Assembly: GCA_038239345.1 (NCBI GenBank) | Contig: JBBSEX010000018.1 | Location: 47,035 to 111,034 of the forward strand | Length of the DNA stretch: 64,000 nucleotides | DNA from: JBBSEX01 sp038239345 | GTDB lineage: Bacteria > Acidobacteriota > Terriglobia > Bryobacterales > Bryobacteraceae | Direction of reading: 5' to 3' | Shown here: positions 16,492 through 25,442 of the stretch, piece by piece | Numbering within the stretch: position 1 is the first letter of the stretch | How the letters are laid out: each line of letters opens with the position of its first letter | Position numbers and translations under genes: made by a program | The notes under the pieces: model-generated | The model's database searches: none | Told to the model about the DNA's origin: nothing | The model's input: only the letters and a program-made list of their open reading frames with translations

Positions 16492-18210
16492 TTAGGGGTG
16501 GACGGCGATGGTTATCCCAGTTTGCGCCGCCGTTCCCCCAAATGACGCGGAAATGGGGATCGCCGGACCGGTTGCGCTACCCGTGGGAATGACCAGATTG
16601 ATCTGCAGCAAGCCGAGAATCGAACCGACGACCGGACCGGCGTAGGCGAGCGTGGCCGGAGCTCCGCCAACCATGATGACGGGTAACGGACTTACTTGCG
16701 GCAGGGGAGACAGGGTTGCCGGAACGATCAGACCCGTGCGCGCAGGAATGCCGGTAGCAAAATCCCCTTCGCCCGTAAGATAGATCACAATCGTGTCGCC
16801 GATGTGCGCTGGATTAGCTTGACCGTTCAACGAGTACGCAGTGGTGACGCTGTTATAGTTCAGCGCCGCCGCCTGGCCGAGTCCGCTGCCATCGACGGAA
16901 AAGATACCGGGGGCGCTGGCGACGATGTCGACGCTACCCGTGGCGGTGATCGCGCCATTGACGATCGCGATGCTCTTCCCGACACCTTGTGTGACTTCGT
17001 AGGGTACCTGGACCGTAATCTGGTTTTGGCTTATATAGATGATCGGCGCCGGTTGTCCGTCGATGTTGACGGTGACGGATCCGGAAGTTGTGGCGACAAA
17101 ACCGTTCACTACAATCATTGCTGCCGGTGTCGCCGGACCGATCGAAGCTCCGAATAGCGTGACCAGTTCTCCGGGGCTGATTCCAGGGCCGCCGTAGCTG
17201 GCGACATTGACGGTAGCCTGCACAATCGGACTCGCCGATACGACGAAACCAGACGGCGGCGAATCTCCGCCGGGCGCTGGATTCGACACTACGACATTCA
17301 GCGTCGCGGCGGCTGTCAGCAACGCCGCTGGAATTACCGCTTGCATAATCGTCGGACTCAGAACCGTGGTCTTCAGCGCTGTTGCCGAGCCCGCGACTTT
17401 CACAAGTGTCGAGGTGTAGAAATTGGAGCCGCGCACGGTGATCGTCGTATCGGGCGAACCGATCTGTACTCCCGCCGGCCAGATGCTGGCGATCGCCGGG
17501 GCGACGGTTGCAACCGTCAAGGCGACTGCCACGCTCTGCGTTTTATTGGCGGTGGGTACACCACTGGCGACGATGGTGACCTTTGAGGTGAAGGGCGCGG
17601 GCTGCGGGTTCAACGAAGAAGCATCTGCTGTGAGGGTCAAAGTAACAGGACTCCCCGGCAAAACGATGCCAACGGCGGGCGATACCGTAAGCCACGTGGC
17701 GCCGCCGGCGGCGGTAAAAGCGATCGGTCCACTGCTGGTACTCAATTGCACAGTCTGCGATACCGGTACGCCGGGCGTCGTACTGAAACTCGCGGTTAAA
17801 GCACTAACGCTCAGCGTCGGAAGGGGCGACGATACCACCAGGCTGACCGGGATATTTAAAGGAAGCGTTCCGCCGGGGACGGTGATTGCAACCGCGGCCG
17901 TATAAGTCCCTACCGCCAGACTGGTGGGATTGACGCGCACGCTCAAGCTTGCCGGCATCTTACCGCTATCGGGGGTTGCGGTAAGCCAAAGAGCGTTTAC
18001 TCCGATGATGGATACGGTGTAATTGGGCGTACCGGCGCTAATCCGCACGGCGATGGTTTGCGCGGCCGGCAAGGCAGTCCCGATTTGCCAGGAGAAGTTC
18101 AGACTGGCGGGAGTAGGCGTCAGAGTCGGTGCCGGTTGCGCGGTCAGCACGGCGGCGGCGAGGAGTTGGAGAATAAATAGCTTCACGAGGGTCTTATCGA
18201 CCGCCCTCAA
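16492..18210 (-). CDS. Secreted BACON/TIG protein with Solibacter-type C-terminal domain
   Basis: This 572-residue protein has a signal peptide (ILQLLAAAVLTAQ, about residues 12-24). Two BACON-like beta domains follow (about 25-125 and 130-235, with WLTATPDSGKMPASL and WLTVSPAVGIVLPGS), then an IPT/TIG domain (about 238-325, GVQIGSPDTTITVRGSNF). From about residue 330 there is a domain opening ASYGGPGISPGELVTLFG and containing VQVPYEV and GEGDF, which matches the C-terminal domain found in large numbers in Solibacter usitatus (TIGR03437). Such proteins are exported and probably bind carbohydrate or other surface ligands. It lies 42 bases after the histidine kinase gene and before the TPR lipoprotein, all in one direction. 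Confidence 0.88.
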   Translation of the reverse strand: MRAVDKTLVKLFILQLLAAAVLTAQPAPTLTPTPASLNFSWQIGTALPAAQTIAVRISAGTPNYTVSIIGVNALWLTATPDSGKMPASLSVRVNPTSLAVGTYTAAVAITVPGGTLPLNIPVSLVVSSPLPTLSVSALTASFSTTPGVPVSQTVQLSTSSGPIAFTAAGGATWLTVSPAVGIVLPGSPVTLTLTADASSLNPQPAPFTSKVTIVASGVPTANKTQSVAVALTVATVAPAIASIWPAGVQIGSPDTTITVRGSNFYTSTLVKVAGSATALKTTVLSPTIMQAVIPAALLTAAATLNVVVSNPAPGGDSPPSGFVVSASPIVQATVNVASYGGPGISPGELVTLFGASIGPATPAAMIVVNGFVATTSGSVTVNIDGQPAPIIYISQNQITVQVPYEVTQGVGKSIAIVNGAITATGSVDIVASAPGIFSVDGSGLGQAAALNYNSVTTAYSLNGQANPAHIGDTIVIYLTGEGDFATGIPARTGLIVPATLSPLPQVSPLPVIMVGGAPATLAYAGPVVGSILGLLQINLVIPTGSATGPAIPISASFGGTAAQTGITIAVHP

Positions 18211-18252
18211 GGGAGTATTAGCGATTGCTCCGACCGCCGTGTCGGGCAGGTG

Positions 18253-19566
18253 TCAGGCAGCAGGTAGTGACAGACGAGCTTCGCAGCCGGGGCCCGGGTA
18301 CCAGTTTTTCAACGTCAGATTTCCGCCATGGGCTTCGGCAATTTGCCTGCTGAGCACCAAGCCGATTCCCGATCCACCAGGTTTCGTGGTGAAAAAGGGC
18401 ACAAACAGGTTCGCCGTATTCGCCAATCCATGACCGCCGTCCTGCACCCAAACCTCAAGCTGCCCGCCGCTTCTGGTCCAGCCCACCTTCACTCCGCCGC
18501 CCGTCTCCAGAGCTGCGTCCACGCCGTTGCGGACTACGTTAATCAACAACTGCTCCAACTGATCGCGATCGCCCTGAATAACGATATCGGGCCCCGGCAC
18601 CAGTTCCAGGGCGAGACGCGTTTCGAGCCTCACAACATGCTGCACCAACGCGCTGACGCTGACTTCGGCGAGTTGCGGGCGGGGCAGCTTCGCCAGGCGG
18701 GCATACGCGCCCATGAAGCGGCTCAAGGCTTCCGACCGAGTGGCGATCACCGATAAACCGCGGCGCATATCATCTTCCCAATCGTCAGGACGAGGCGCGC
18801 GAATCAGCAGCGATTCCAAACTGCCGGCGATGGATTTAATCGGCGTGAGCGAGTTATTCAGCTCATGGCCCAAGACGCGGACCAGCCTCTGCCAAGCCAG
18901 CAATTCCTCTTCGCGCAGGGCCCGCGTCAGATCGGTCACAACCAGGAGTTGGTGCGGCAGCCCCCCTTCGCGGAAAGAACTGCGATGTATATTCCAGCGG
19001 CCCGCGGCGCCTGGAAAGGTGGTTTGCATCACCTGTGTAACGTCGCCTTCCAGCCATTCCGCCAGCCCCACTAAATCGGCGGGAGCGTCCATTATGCGCT
19101 CCATCGGCTGCCCTAGCAGGCGCTCTCCGGCGCGATTCACCAGTTTCAAGCGGCGCTGGGAATCAAAGGCGAAAACCGCGACGTCGATCTCCTCCATCAC
19201 TTTGCGTAACAGCGTCGTCGCTTCCAAGGCGCCCAGCCTTTGCGCCCGCAGCGTGGCACCCATGGCGTTCACCTGCAGCATCACCTCGGCCAGCGCGTCT
19301 TCATCGTCGGCTCCACGGGCGCGAATGGAATAATCGCCTTCGCGCATCGCTTCCAATAGATTTGCCAGTGTCCGCAGGGGCGATGCTACGCGTTCGCGGA
19401 CGGCGAAGCTGAAGCCCCACCATAGGCCGAGAAGGACGATAGTGAAAGTCCACTGAACCTTTGGCGAGTAATCCCCGGTCCAGAGAATAACCAGCGAGAC
19501 AAGCGATCCGGGTAAACCCGCGGCGAGGGCTAACATCAAGACGCGCTGTTCGTGAACCAGTCGCAT
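18253..19566 (-). CDS. NtrY-like membrane sensor histidine kinase
   Basis: A 437-residue kinase with two membrane segments in the first 60 residues and no sizeable periplasmic domain. A HAMP linker follows (ASPLRTLANLLEAMREGDYS), then a PAS-like region (about 115-215, VAVFAFDSQRRLKLVNRAGE), a HisKA H-box with H234 in LGHELNNSLTPIKS, an N-box VVRNGVDAAL, and G-boxes VQDGGHGL and GGSGIGLVLS. It is encoded 33 bases downstream of an NtrC-type regulator, which is the obvious partner. The absence of a large sensor domain suggests a signal sensed in or near the membrane, or through the PAS domain. Confidence 0.92.
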   Translation of the reverse strand: MRLVHEQRVLMLALAAGLPGSLVSLVILWTGDYSPKVQWTFTIVLLGLWWGFSFAVRERVASPLRTLANLLEAMREGDYSIRARGADDEDALAEVMLQVNAMGATLRAQRLGALEATTLLRKVMEEIDVAVFAFDSQRRLKLVNRAGERLLGQPMERIMDAPADLVGLAEWLEGDVTQVMQTTFPGAAGRWNIHRSSFREGGLPHQLLVVTDLTRALREEELLAWQRLVRVLGHELNNSLTPIKSIAGSLESLLIRAPRPDDWEDDMRRGLSVIATRSEALSRFMGAYARLAKLPRPQLAEVSVSALVQHVVRLETRLALELVPGPDIVIQGDRDQLEQLLINVVRNGVDAALETGGGVKVGWTRSGGQLEVWVQDGGHGLANTANLFVPFFTTKPGGSGIGLVLSRQIAEAHGGNLTLKNWYPGPGCEARLSLPAA

Positions 19567-19599
19567 TAGGGCTCTTTCGGGGACGGCGGCGATTACGGT

Positions 19600-20964
19600 C
19601 TAGAGACCATACCGTTGCAAGCGTCGATAGAGCGCGCTGCGGCTCAGCCCGAGTGCATTGGCGGCGTGACTGACATTGCCGCTGTAGCGGGCCAACGCTT
19701 TCTTAATCAGGAACGCTTCGACATCTTCGAGGCTCATATCTTCCATCCGCGGCGCGCCTTGAAATCCAGACCGCAGCGCCAGATCGCCGGCGCGAATCAT
19801 GTTGTCCTGGGCCATCAGCACGGCCCGTTCCACGACATGGTTCAGTTCGCGTACGTTGCCCTGCCAGGAGTTTTCCAGCAGGGCCTGCATCGCGCCGTTG
19901 TCGAATCCATGCAGAGCCTTGCGATAGCGCTTGGCGTGGATGCCCAGAAAATGCGTGGCCAGCACGGGAATATCTTCGCGGCGCTCACGCAGAGCCGGGA
20001 TGTGGATCTCAATCGTGTTCAGGCGAAACAACAGGTCCTGGCGAAAGCGGCCGGCGGCGACCTCTTCGGGCAACAGCGCGTTGGTGGCGGAGATCACCCG
20101 GACATCGACGCGCCGCGTCTTGGACGATCCCACGCGTTCCATCTCGCCGACTTCCAGAACGCGCAACATCTTGGCCTGGAGATTCATCGGCACGTTGGCG
20201 ATTTCATCCAGAAAGAGCGTGCCGCCATCGGCAAGTTCGAAGCGTCCCACACGATCCATTTTGGCGTCGGTGAATGCGCCCTTGACATGACCGAACAGTT
20301 CGCTTTCGAAGATACCTTCGGCCAGTCCACCGGCGTTTACGGTCACCATGGGCCGCGTGGCGCGCAGGGAAATCGCGTGCAGTGTAAGGGCCACCACTTC
20401 CTTGCCCACCCCCGGTTCGCCCGTAACCAGCACGTTGGCATCCGATGGCCCGACACGGGAAATCAACTGCAACACCGGTTGCATGGAGGCCGATTCGGCG
20501 ATCAATGTCGGCCGTCCATCGGCGCGCAGTAGACGATTCTCCGCTTCCAAGCGCTGCCCACGGCGAAGCGCATCGCTCAGTTCTACCTGCGTCTTGATAA
20601 TGGTTAGCAGGCGAGCGTTATCCCACGGCTTCTGGATAAAATCGCGAGCTCCGCGGCGGATGGCTTCGACTGCCAATTCGACGCTCCCCCAAGCTGTCAT
20701 AACAACGATAGGAAGTATGCCGTCGATCGATTGAATCCGCGAGAGCAGATCAAGACCTTCCTGCCCCGAAGTCGTATCGCGGGTGTAATTCAGGTCCATT
20801 AGAAGTACGTCGAAGTCACGGGCTTCGAGCGCGGTCAGGATCGCCATCGGAGAGGCGGCGGATTCGATCTGATAACCCTCGCCCTTAAGCAGCAGGCGCA
20901 GTGCTTCCAGCACGTCGGGCTGGTCGTCGGCGATTAATACTCGGGTCTGGTTATGGATCTTCAT
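19600..20964 (-). CDS. NtrC-family sigma-54 response regulator with GAFTDA variant
   Basis: A 454-residue regulator. The receiver (1-120) has the phospho-acceptor D57 in VLLMDLNYT and the conserved K in FIQKPW. The AAA+ domain has a Walker A that reads GEPGVGKE instead of GETGTGKE, the sigma-54 contact loop GHVKGAFTDAK (GAFTGA with Gly to Asp), Walker B GTLFLDEIA and an R-finger region FRQDLLFRLN. A Fis-type HTH closes the protein (HAANALGLSRSALYRRL). It activates sigma-54 RNA polymerase at unknown promoters. I prefer ATG 20964 over the TTG two codons upstream. It sits between a TPR protein gene (10 bases upstream) and its probable kinase. Confidence 0.92.
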   Translation of the reverse strand: MKIHNQTRVLIADDQPDVLEALRLLLKGEGYQIESAASPMAILTALEARDFDVLLMDLNYTRDTTSGQEGLDLLSRIQSIDGILPIVVMTAWGSVELAVEAIRRGARDFIQKPWDNARLLTIIKTQVELSDALRRGQRLEAENRLLRADGRPTLIAESASMQPVLQLISRVGPSDANVLVTGEPGVGKEVVALTLHAISLRATRPMVTVNAGGLAEGIFESELFGHVKGAFTDAKMDRVGRFELADGGTLFLDEIANVPMNLQAKMLRVLEVGEMERVGSSKTRRVDVRVISATNALLPEEVAAGRFRQDLLFRLNTIEIHIPALRERREDIPVLATHFLGIHAKRYRKALHGFDNGAMQALLENSWQGNVRELNHVVERAVLMAQDNMIRAGDLALRSGFQGAPRMEDMSLEDVEAFLIKKALARYSGNVSHAANALGLSRSALYRRLQRYGL

Positions 20965-20974
20965 CGACAAAAGA

Positions 20975-22072
20975 TTACATTCCGCGGACGCGCTTCAAGT
21001 CTTTTCGGGCAACTTCAAAATCAGGTTGAATCTGGATAGCGGATTGCAATTCAGTGGCCGCGTCGGACGGCCGTCCTTCCTTCTCTAAAACCAGCCCCAG
21101 GCTCCAACGGGCCTCGGCTGTCGTGGGCTCGCGGCCTTCGGGTTCGAGCGAAGCATACTTGCGCAGGTAGATTTCGGCTCGATGAAGGTCCTTCCCGTGT
21201 TCCAGCAACTCCCGGCCGGCGGCGTAATAAGGAGCGGGATCGTCGGGGACGTTCCGGTCCGCCAATAAGAGCGTGCTTTCCAGATCCGGATAACGTTCCT
21301 GGGCGGCGTAAACATGGGCCAGGACGACATACGCGGTGGCCCGACCCGGATCCAATTTTATAGCTTCTCGAGCCCATTTCTCGGCCAGATCATAGCGCTT
21401 GTTCTTACTCACACAGCAATAAAATGTGGCCAGCAGCGATCGCATTTTATAATTTTGCGGTAGAACTTGCGTTCCCTGTACCAGCGCCCGCTCGGCTGCT
21501 ATGTCATCCTGCGTATCCTGCGCCAGCCGGGCCTGGGCCAGATAACCCCAGTTAGGATTAATAGACACCAGTCGATCGGCGATGTTACGCGCTTTTTTCT
21601 TATCGCCGCCGGCCAGGAATGGCGCTTTCCAGGCGAACATCATCTCTACTAAAAGCGCGTCGTTCTGATTCGGATCGATGGCATACGTAGCCGCCAACTC
21701 CCGCTTCATCTGGCGAATGTAGCCGTATTGCTTTGTCATCGGCGGCTTTTCGGCCATATAGGCGCACATTTGCGCTAACTGAGCGTGAAATTCAGCGTTG
21801 TGCTCCTCGGCGGTAACGGCCTTTTGGGCCAATGCAATCGCCGCTGGCTGGTCACCAAACGTCGACTTGATTAGAGACATCAAAAACGCGCCGTGAGCGT
21901 CGTTCGGTTCCGCTTTCAGGCGGGCCTCGACCATCGTGCGCGCTCTTTTCCAATGGTCGGCATCAATCAGACTTTCGGCGGAGGTTCCACTCCCAATTGT
22001 CTGAGCCGTCGCGATAAGAGTGAAAAATAGGAAAAAGGGGAAAAGAACCACCCAGGCAGAACGTGAAAACAT
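20975..22072 (-). CDS. Exported TPR-repeat protein
   Basis: A 365-residue protein with an N-terminal signal sequence (VVLFPFFLFFTLIATAQ, cleavage near residue 24) and TPR-like helical pairs throughout, for example DADHWKRARTMVEARLKAEP, AYVVLAHVYAAQERYPDLE and GLVLEKEGRPSDAATELQSA. No enzymatic motif is present. It is the first gene of the minus-strand set that continues with the NtrC regulator and its kinase, separated by 10 bases, so it may act in the same signalling or envelope process. Specific function is unknown. Confidence 0.82.
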   Translation of the reverse strand: MFSRSAWVVLFPFFLFFTLIATAQTIGSGTSAESLIDADHWKRARTMVEARLKAEPNDAHGAFLMSLIKSTFGDQPAAIALAQKAVTAEEHNAEFHAQLAQMCAYMAEKPPMTKQYGYIRQMKRELAATYAIDPNQNDALLVEMMFAWKAPFLAGGDKKKARNIADRLVSINPNWGYLAQARLAQDTQDDIAAERALVQGTQVLPQNYKMRSLLATFYCCVSKNKRYDLAEKWAREAIKLDPGRATAYVVLAHVYAAQERYPDLESTLLLADRNVPDDPAPYYAAGRELLEHGKDLHRAEIYLRKYASLEPEGREPTTAEARWSLGLVLEKEGRPSDAATELQSAIQIQPDFEVARKDLKRVRGM

Positions 22073-22136
22073 TATCCCGATTGTAACAGTAGCTATTTGG
22101 TGTTCGATATTGGGACACTACTGTCCACGAAGGGTC

Positions 22137-22169
22137 TGCCGCCGGAGCCAGCGCGCGACGCCGGCGGCA
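22137..22169 (-). terminator. Perfect 9-bp GC-rich inverted repeat after the baeRF gene
   Basis: TGCCGCCGG at 22137-22145 is the exact reverse complement of CCGGCGGCA at 22161-22169, with a 15-base loop. It lies just beyond the stop (22175) of the minus-strand baeRF gene and before the next minus-strand gene. There is no U-tract on either side, so it could be a factor-dependent terminator, an RNA-stabilising hairpin or a repeat element. Its role is inferred from position only. Confidence 0.4.
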
Positions 22170-22174
22170 TAAGT

Positions 22175-23335
22175 TTAGAAACGGAGGATTGCGGCTAACG
22201 GTGATTGTCCAGGCATTTTTTCCTGGGGAGTAACCAGCACCTGCCCGCCGTGGAGGATGGTCTGCGCCGCGGCATCGTTTAGCAGATCTTCCTGATCGGG
22301 GGAATCTTCCTTGCGGATTTTCACGCTGTGCGTGGCCTCATCGATGGTGCCCGTTTGTTCCTGGCCACTGGCGGAAATCAGCAGCACACGGACCCGCCCG
22401 TCATGCGCCGCTAATACCGTATCGGCGACCGTATTCGTCAACAGTTGCTGGCCGCTTCGCTCGTATTCATGCAGAACTTCGTCGAGTTTCTTGGCCCGCC
22501 TTCGATCCAATACTTCTGAAGCTTTCGTCACCATCTCCCCCAGCTTCAGGCTACCCGCCGCTCCGTGAATCCCTTCCTCCACCAAATTGGTATAGGTACT
22601 GTGGACCCGATAGAGAGCCATTTCATACTCGACGCCCATTAGTACAACCGGCTCCGAGTGCTGCTTCAAGTGCTCCTTCAGACCGTTATCCACCTGTTTG
22701 AAGAAGTGATTCATGTGTTCGGGCTTGTCTTCCGAACCGCTTGCAGTGCCGAAAAGAACGCCCTTGCTATTGCCCGACGACGGCCCGGCGCTCGATCGAT
22801 TTTCCAGCAGATGGTCAGGCTGAGCCAGGTTCAGATACTGGTCGAAACTGGTGGGAACTCCTTTACCGAGTTCCACGGGCGTTGCGCCCTCCGCCGTGCA
22901 GCGCAGCAGCCGGGTATCCTTCTGGCTCAGCGCCAGGATATAGAACACGTGATCTTTCTCCAGCACCGGCAGCAGCGGACGGATGTAGAAATGCGGGGCA
23001 GCGACGGCTTGCCATTCTATCTTGTCTTCCAGATAGACGCGTTGGAATATATCTTTTGAGCGAAACACCGCCAAGCTCTTGCCATGCGCCTCGTCTGGCT
23101 GATAGGTGTGTTCCCAGTCGGAGATCTCAGAAATCAGCTCCAGCGCGGGGGAGTTATGCTTCGTCAGGGAGCTTTCCAGTTCCTTGATGCCGGACTTCCA
23201 ACGCACGGCATAGAGGTGCCGTTCCGAAGGCTCTGTAGGGATCGGCGAATAGATACTCAAGCACGGCCCTGTGCAGGACAGAAGCGTTTTCCAATCCGGT
23301 ATTCCACGTATTCCCGGTGAAGTTCTAGTATTCAT
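22175..23335 (-). CDS. baeRF-type protein (bacterial eRF1-like, family 3)
   Basis: A 386-residue cytosolic protein of the bacterial/archaeal eRF1-related family. Diagnostic segments are PCLSIYSPIPTEP near the start, FYIRPLLPVLEKDHVFYILALSQKDTRLLR (two pieces) in the middle, LMGVEYEMALYR, and the terminal HGGQVLVTPQEKMPG with PLAAILRF. Members have been proposed from comparative genomics to act on stalled ribosomes or peptidyl-tRNA, but bench data are scarce. ATG 23335 is used because it precedes the conserved region without the non-conserved extension; no Shine-Dalgarno is visible. It stands alone, divergent from a small acidic ORF and an SDR gene. Confidence 0.82.
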   Translation of the reverse strand: MNTRTSPGIRGIPDWKTLLSCTGPCLSIYSPIPTEPSERHLYAVRWKSGIKELESSLTKHNSPALELISEISDWEHTYQPDEAHGKSLAVFRSKDIFQRVYLEDKIEWQAVAAPHFYIRPLLPVLEKDHVFYILALSQKDTRLLRCTAEGATPVELGKGVPTSFDQYLNLAQPDHLLENRSSAGPSSGNSKGVLFGTASGSEDKPEHMNHFFKQVDNGLKEHLKQHSEPVVLMGVEYEMALYRVHSTYTNLVEEGIHGAAGSLKLGEMVTKASEVLDRRRAKKLDEVLHEYERSGQQLLTNTVADTVLAAHDGRVRVLLISASGQEQTGTIDEATHSVKIRKEDSPDQEDLLNDAAAQTILHGGQVLVTPQEKMPGQSPLAAILRF

Positions 23336-23426
23336 ACGCTCAGGAGGACGAGTTTCGCGCCGGAAAGTTACGGAACAACATAACAAGGGAAGGAAACTTT
23401 ACAGATTTGGGCGAGTCTGTTTAAGC

Positions 23427-23624
23427 ATGAATAATCAAAACGCGATAGCGGATCCGGCCCAGCCTCCACGCGCTGAGGATTCGAGTCCCGTTGGCGAAGA
23501 GATTGCCAAGATTGAAGAGACTGACAAGCCCATTCCTGGCGACGATAAGCCTGGGAAGCACACCTCGGCAACACACGATTCCGATGGCCGATCCGGCGGA
23601 AGCGCCGTAGGGAGCGAAGTCTAA
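23427..23624 (+). CDS. Small acidic hypothetical protein
   Basis: A possible 65-residue protein, MNNQNAIADPAQPPRAED and onward, rich in Asp, Glu, Ser, Pro and Gly with no hydrophobic core; it is predicted to be disordered. The stop is 6 bases before the SDR start. There is no convincing Shine-Dalgarno before the ATG, and the sequence is not one I recognise. Coding status rests on the open frame and its placement between divergent genes. Confidence 0.4.
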   Translation: MNNQNAIADPAQPPRAEDSSPVGEEIAKIEETDKPIPGDDKPGKHTSATHDSDGRSGGSAVGSEV

Positions 23625-23630
23625 CTTAGC

Positions 23631-24461
23631 ATGGCAAAAACAGTAGTAGCGATTACCGGTGCGTCTAGCGGCATAGGTGCGGAGTTCGCCCGAAGACTGG
23701 CGATGGGACATGATTTGCTGCTGATCGCCCGGCGCAAGGATCGTTTGGAAGCTCTTGCCAGCGAGTTGACCCGCACTTACGGATCCGCGGTTGAGGTGCT
23801 ACAGGCCGACCTCGCGCTCGAACGCGATGTGGAGATGGTAGCGGAACACCTGGCTAGCGAGCCGCGCTTAGGATTGCTGATTAACGGCGCGGGATTCGGC
23901 AGCAAAGGGCTATTCTGGGAGGCATCGCTGGAAAGCCAGGATCAGATGCACAAGCTGCATGTCATGGCGCCGATGCGATTGACCCACGCGGCTCTGCGGA
24001 ACATGGTGCCGCGCGATTTCGGTGGGGTGATCAACATCTCCTCCGTAGCGGCGTATGTCCGAATGCCCGGCGCGACGAGTTATGCGGCAACCAAAACCTG
24101 GATGAATACTTTTACCGAGGGGCTGTATCTGGAGTTGCGATCATTACGGTCAAACGTCACGGTGCAGGCGCTGTGCCCTGGATACACGTATTCCGAATTC
24201 CACGACACCATGGAAGTAAGCCGGGAAAAGCTGGCTCCGTCTTCTTTTTGGATGTCGGCCGAAGAAGTGGTGGAGGCATCGCTTAATGGATTGCGCGATC
24301 GCAGGTTGTTCGTCGTGCCCGGTTGGCGAAACCGGCTCCTGACCTCGATTGCATCGAAGCTCCCCACCGCTCTGCGGCTGCAAGTGGAGGCGCTCGGCGG
24401 GCGGCGCATGCGGAGAGAACTCGTCGCGTCGAAAGACTTGAAACGAGTAGGAGGCAAATAA
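23631..24461 (+). CDS. Short-chain dehydrogenase/reductase (DltE-like)
   Basis: A 276-residue classical SDR. It shows the NAD(P) site TGASSGIGAEFARRL near residue 9, an Arg pair in LLIARRKDRL that favours NADPH, the structural NGAG motif, the catalytic Ser in NISSVAAY, and the YAATK active-site pair. The substrate is unknown; this YhhX/DltE-like subgroup often handles lipids or short-chain carbonyls. The Ku gene follows after 3 bases, so they share a transcript. Confidence 0.88.
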   Translation: MAKTVVAITGASSGIGAEFARRLAMGHDLLLIARRKDRLEALASELTRTYGSAVEVLQADLALERDVEMVAEHLASEPRLGLLINGAGFGSKGLFWEASLESQDQMHKLHVMAPMRLTHAALRNMVPRDFGGVINISSVAAYVRMPGATSYAATKTWMNTFTEGLYLELRSLRSNVTVQALCPGYTYSEFHDTMEVSREKLAPSSFWMSAEEVVEASLNGLRDRRLFVVPGWRNRLLTSIASKLPTALRLQVEALGGRRMRRELVASKDLKRVGGK

Positions 24462-24464
24462 AAT

Positions 24465-25283
24465 ATGCCGTCCTCTGTCTGGAAAGGTTATCTCAGCTTC
24501 GGGCTCGTTTCGTTCCCCATCCGCCTATTTGCGGCCGCCCGGCCGGAGACCATTCACTTCCACATGCTCCACAAGAAGGACATGTCGCGCATCAAGGAAG
24601 TATGGTTCTGCGCCGAGGAAGACATGCCTGTCGAGCGTAGTGAAATCGTCAAAGGATACGAGACCGAGAAGGGCGAATATGTGGTGGTGGAAGACGCCGA
24701 TTTGAAGAGCATCGCGCCGCCAACGGCGCAATCGATGGAAATCCTGCAATTCGTGAAAGCCGCCGAGGTGGATCCGATATTCCTGGAGAAATCTTACTAT
24801 GTCGCGCCGGAAGAGGCGGTCAGCAAGCCCTATCTATTACTGCTTCAGGCGATGAGAGAAACCAAGTATGAAGCGGTTGCCAAGGTAGCGATGCACGGCC
24901 GGGAGCACATCGTGGTCATCCGCGCAACGGACGATGGAATGGTCCTTCATACGATGTATTTCGTCGACGAATTACATAAGAAAAACGCTGCCGGGCGGGG
25001 AGACAAGAAGAAATTCGACTCGAAGGAAATGGATCTGGCGAAGAAGCTGATCGACGCTCTGGCGTCACCCTTCAAACCGGAACAGTACGAAGATGAATAC
25101 CGGAAGAACGTGGCGAAGATGATCGAGCAGAAATCGAAGGGCCAGAAGGTAACCGCGGTGAAGGCCCCGAAGGTCGCACCGGTGGTGGACATTCTGCAGG
25201 CGTTGCAAAAGAGTCTGGCGCAGAACGCGAAAGCGGATAAAACTAAAAAAGTTGCCAAGAACCGGGCACGCTCAGCGGCATAA
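24465..25283 (+). CDS. ku: Ku protein, DNA double-strand break end binding
   Basis: A 272-residue bacterial Ku homodimer protein for non-homologous end joining. The N-terminus MPSSVWKGYLSFGLVSFPIR and the segments CAEEDMPVERSEIVKGYE, KSYYVAPEE, LLLQAMRETKYEAVAKVAM and FKPEQYEDEYR are all Ku hallmarks. The last 50 residues are Lys/Ala-rich (KTKKVAKNRARSAA), as in the C-terminal tail that contacts DNA and ligase. The usual partner, ligase LigD, is not in this window. It begins 3 bases after the SDR stop; no terminator hairpin with a U-tract follows. Confidence 0.95.
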   Translation: MPSSVWKGYLSFGLVSFPIRLFAAARPETIHFHMLHKKDMSRIKEVWFCAEEDMPVERSEIVKGYETEKGEYVVVEDADLKSIAPPTAQSMEILQFVKAAEVDPIFLEKSYYVAPEEAVSKPYLLLLQAMRETKYEAVAKVAMHGREHIVVIRATDDGMVLHTMYFVDELHKKNAAGRGDKKKFDSKEMDLAKKLIDALASPFKPEQYEDEYRKNVAKMIEQKSKGQKVTAVKAPKVAPVVDILQALQKSLAQNAKADKTKKVAKNRARSAA

Positions 25284-25412
25284 TGCCGGTGTTTGCCAGA
25301 CCTTGAAGCCGCCACTCAAAGCGGGGCGCTTCCGTGGTGCATGGCCCACCAAACGCGAATAGAATAAGTGGCGTCAACCAAAACAATCGTCCGCGACGAG
25401 CCCTATCCACAG

Positions 25413-25442
25413 CGTCACTGCAAATGGCGTCAGTGCAAACGG
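25413..25442 (+). repeat. Two tandem copies of an imperfect 15-mer
   Basis: GCGTCACTGCAAATG (25413-25427) is followed directly by GCGTCAGTGCAAACG (25428-25442), which differ at two positions. The pair lies in the 184-base gap between convergent Ku and TIR-like genes and is followed by GGGGTCAGACAC, a wording I associate with flanks of REP/RAYT-type elements. The rest of the gap shows no gene. The evidence is only two copies, so it may be chance or an element remnant. Confidence 0.45.

Noticed and set aside
16492..18210. Plus-strand frames of 60 to 160 residues across the BACON/TIG gene
   Set aside because: They are antisense to a repetitive Ala/Val/Thr-rich protein, which often creates long opposite frames; none has a motif.
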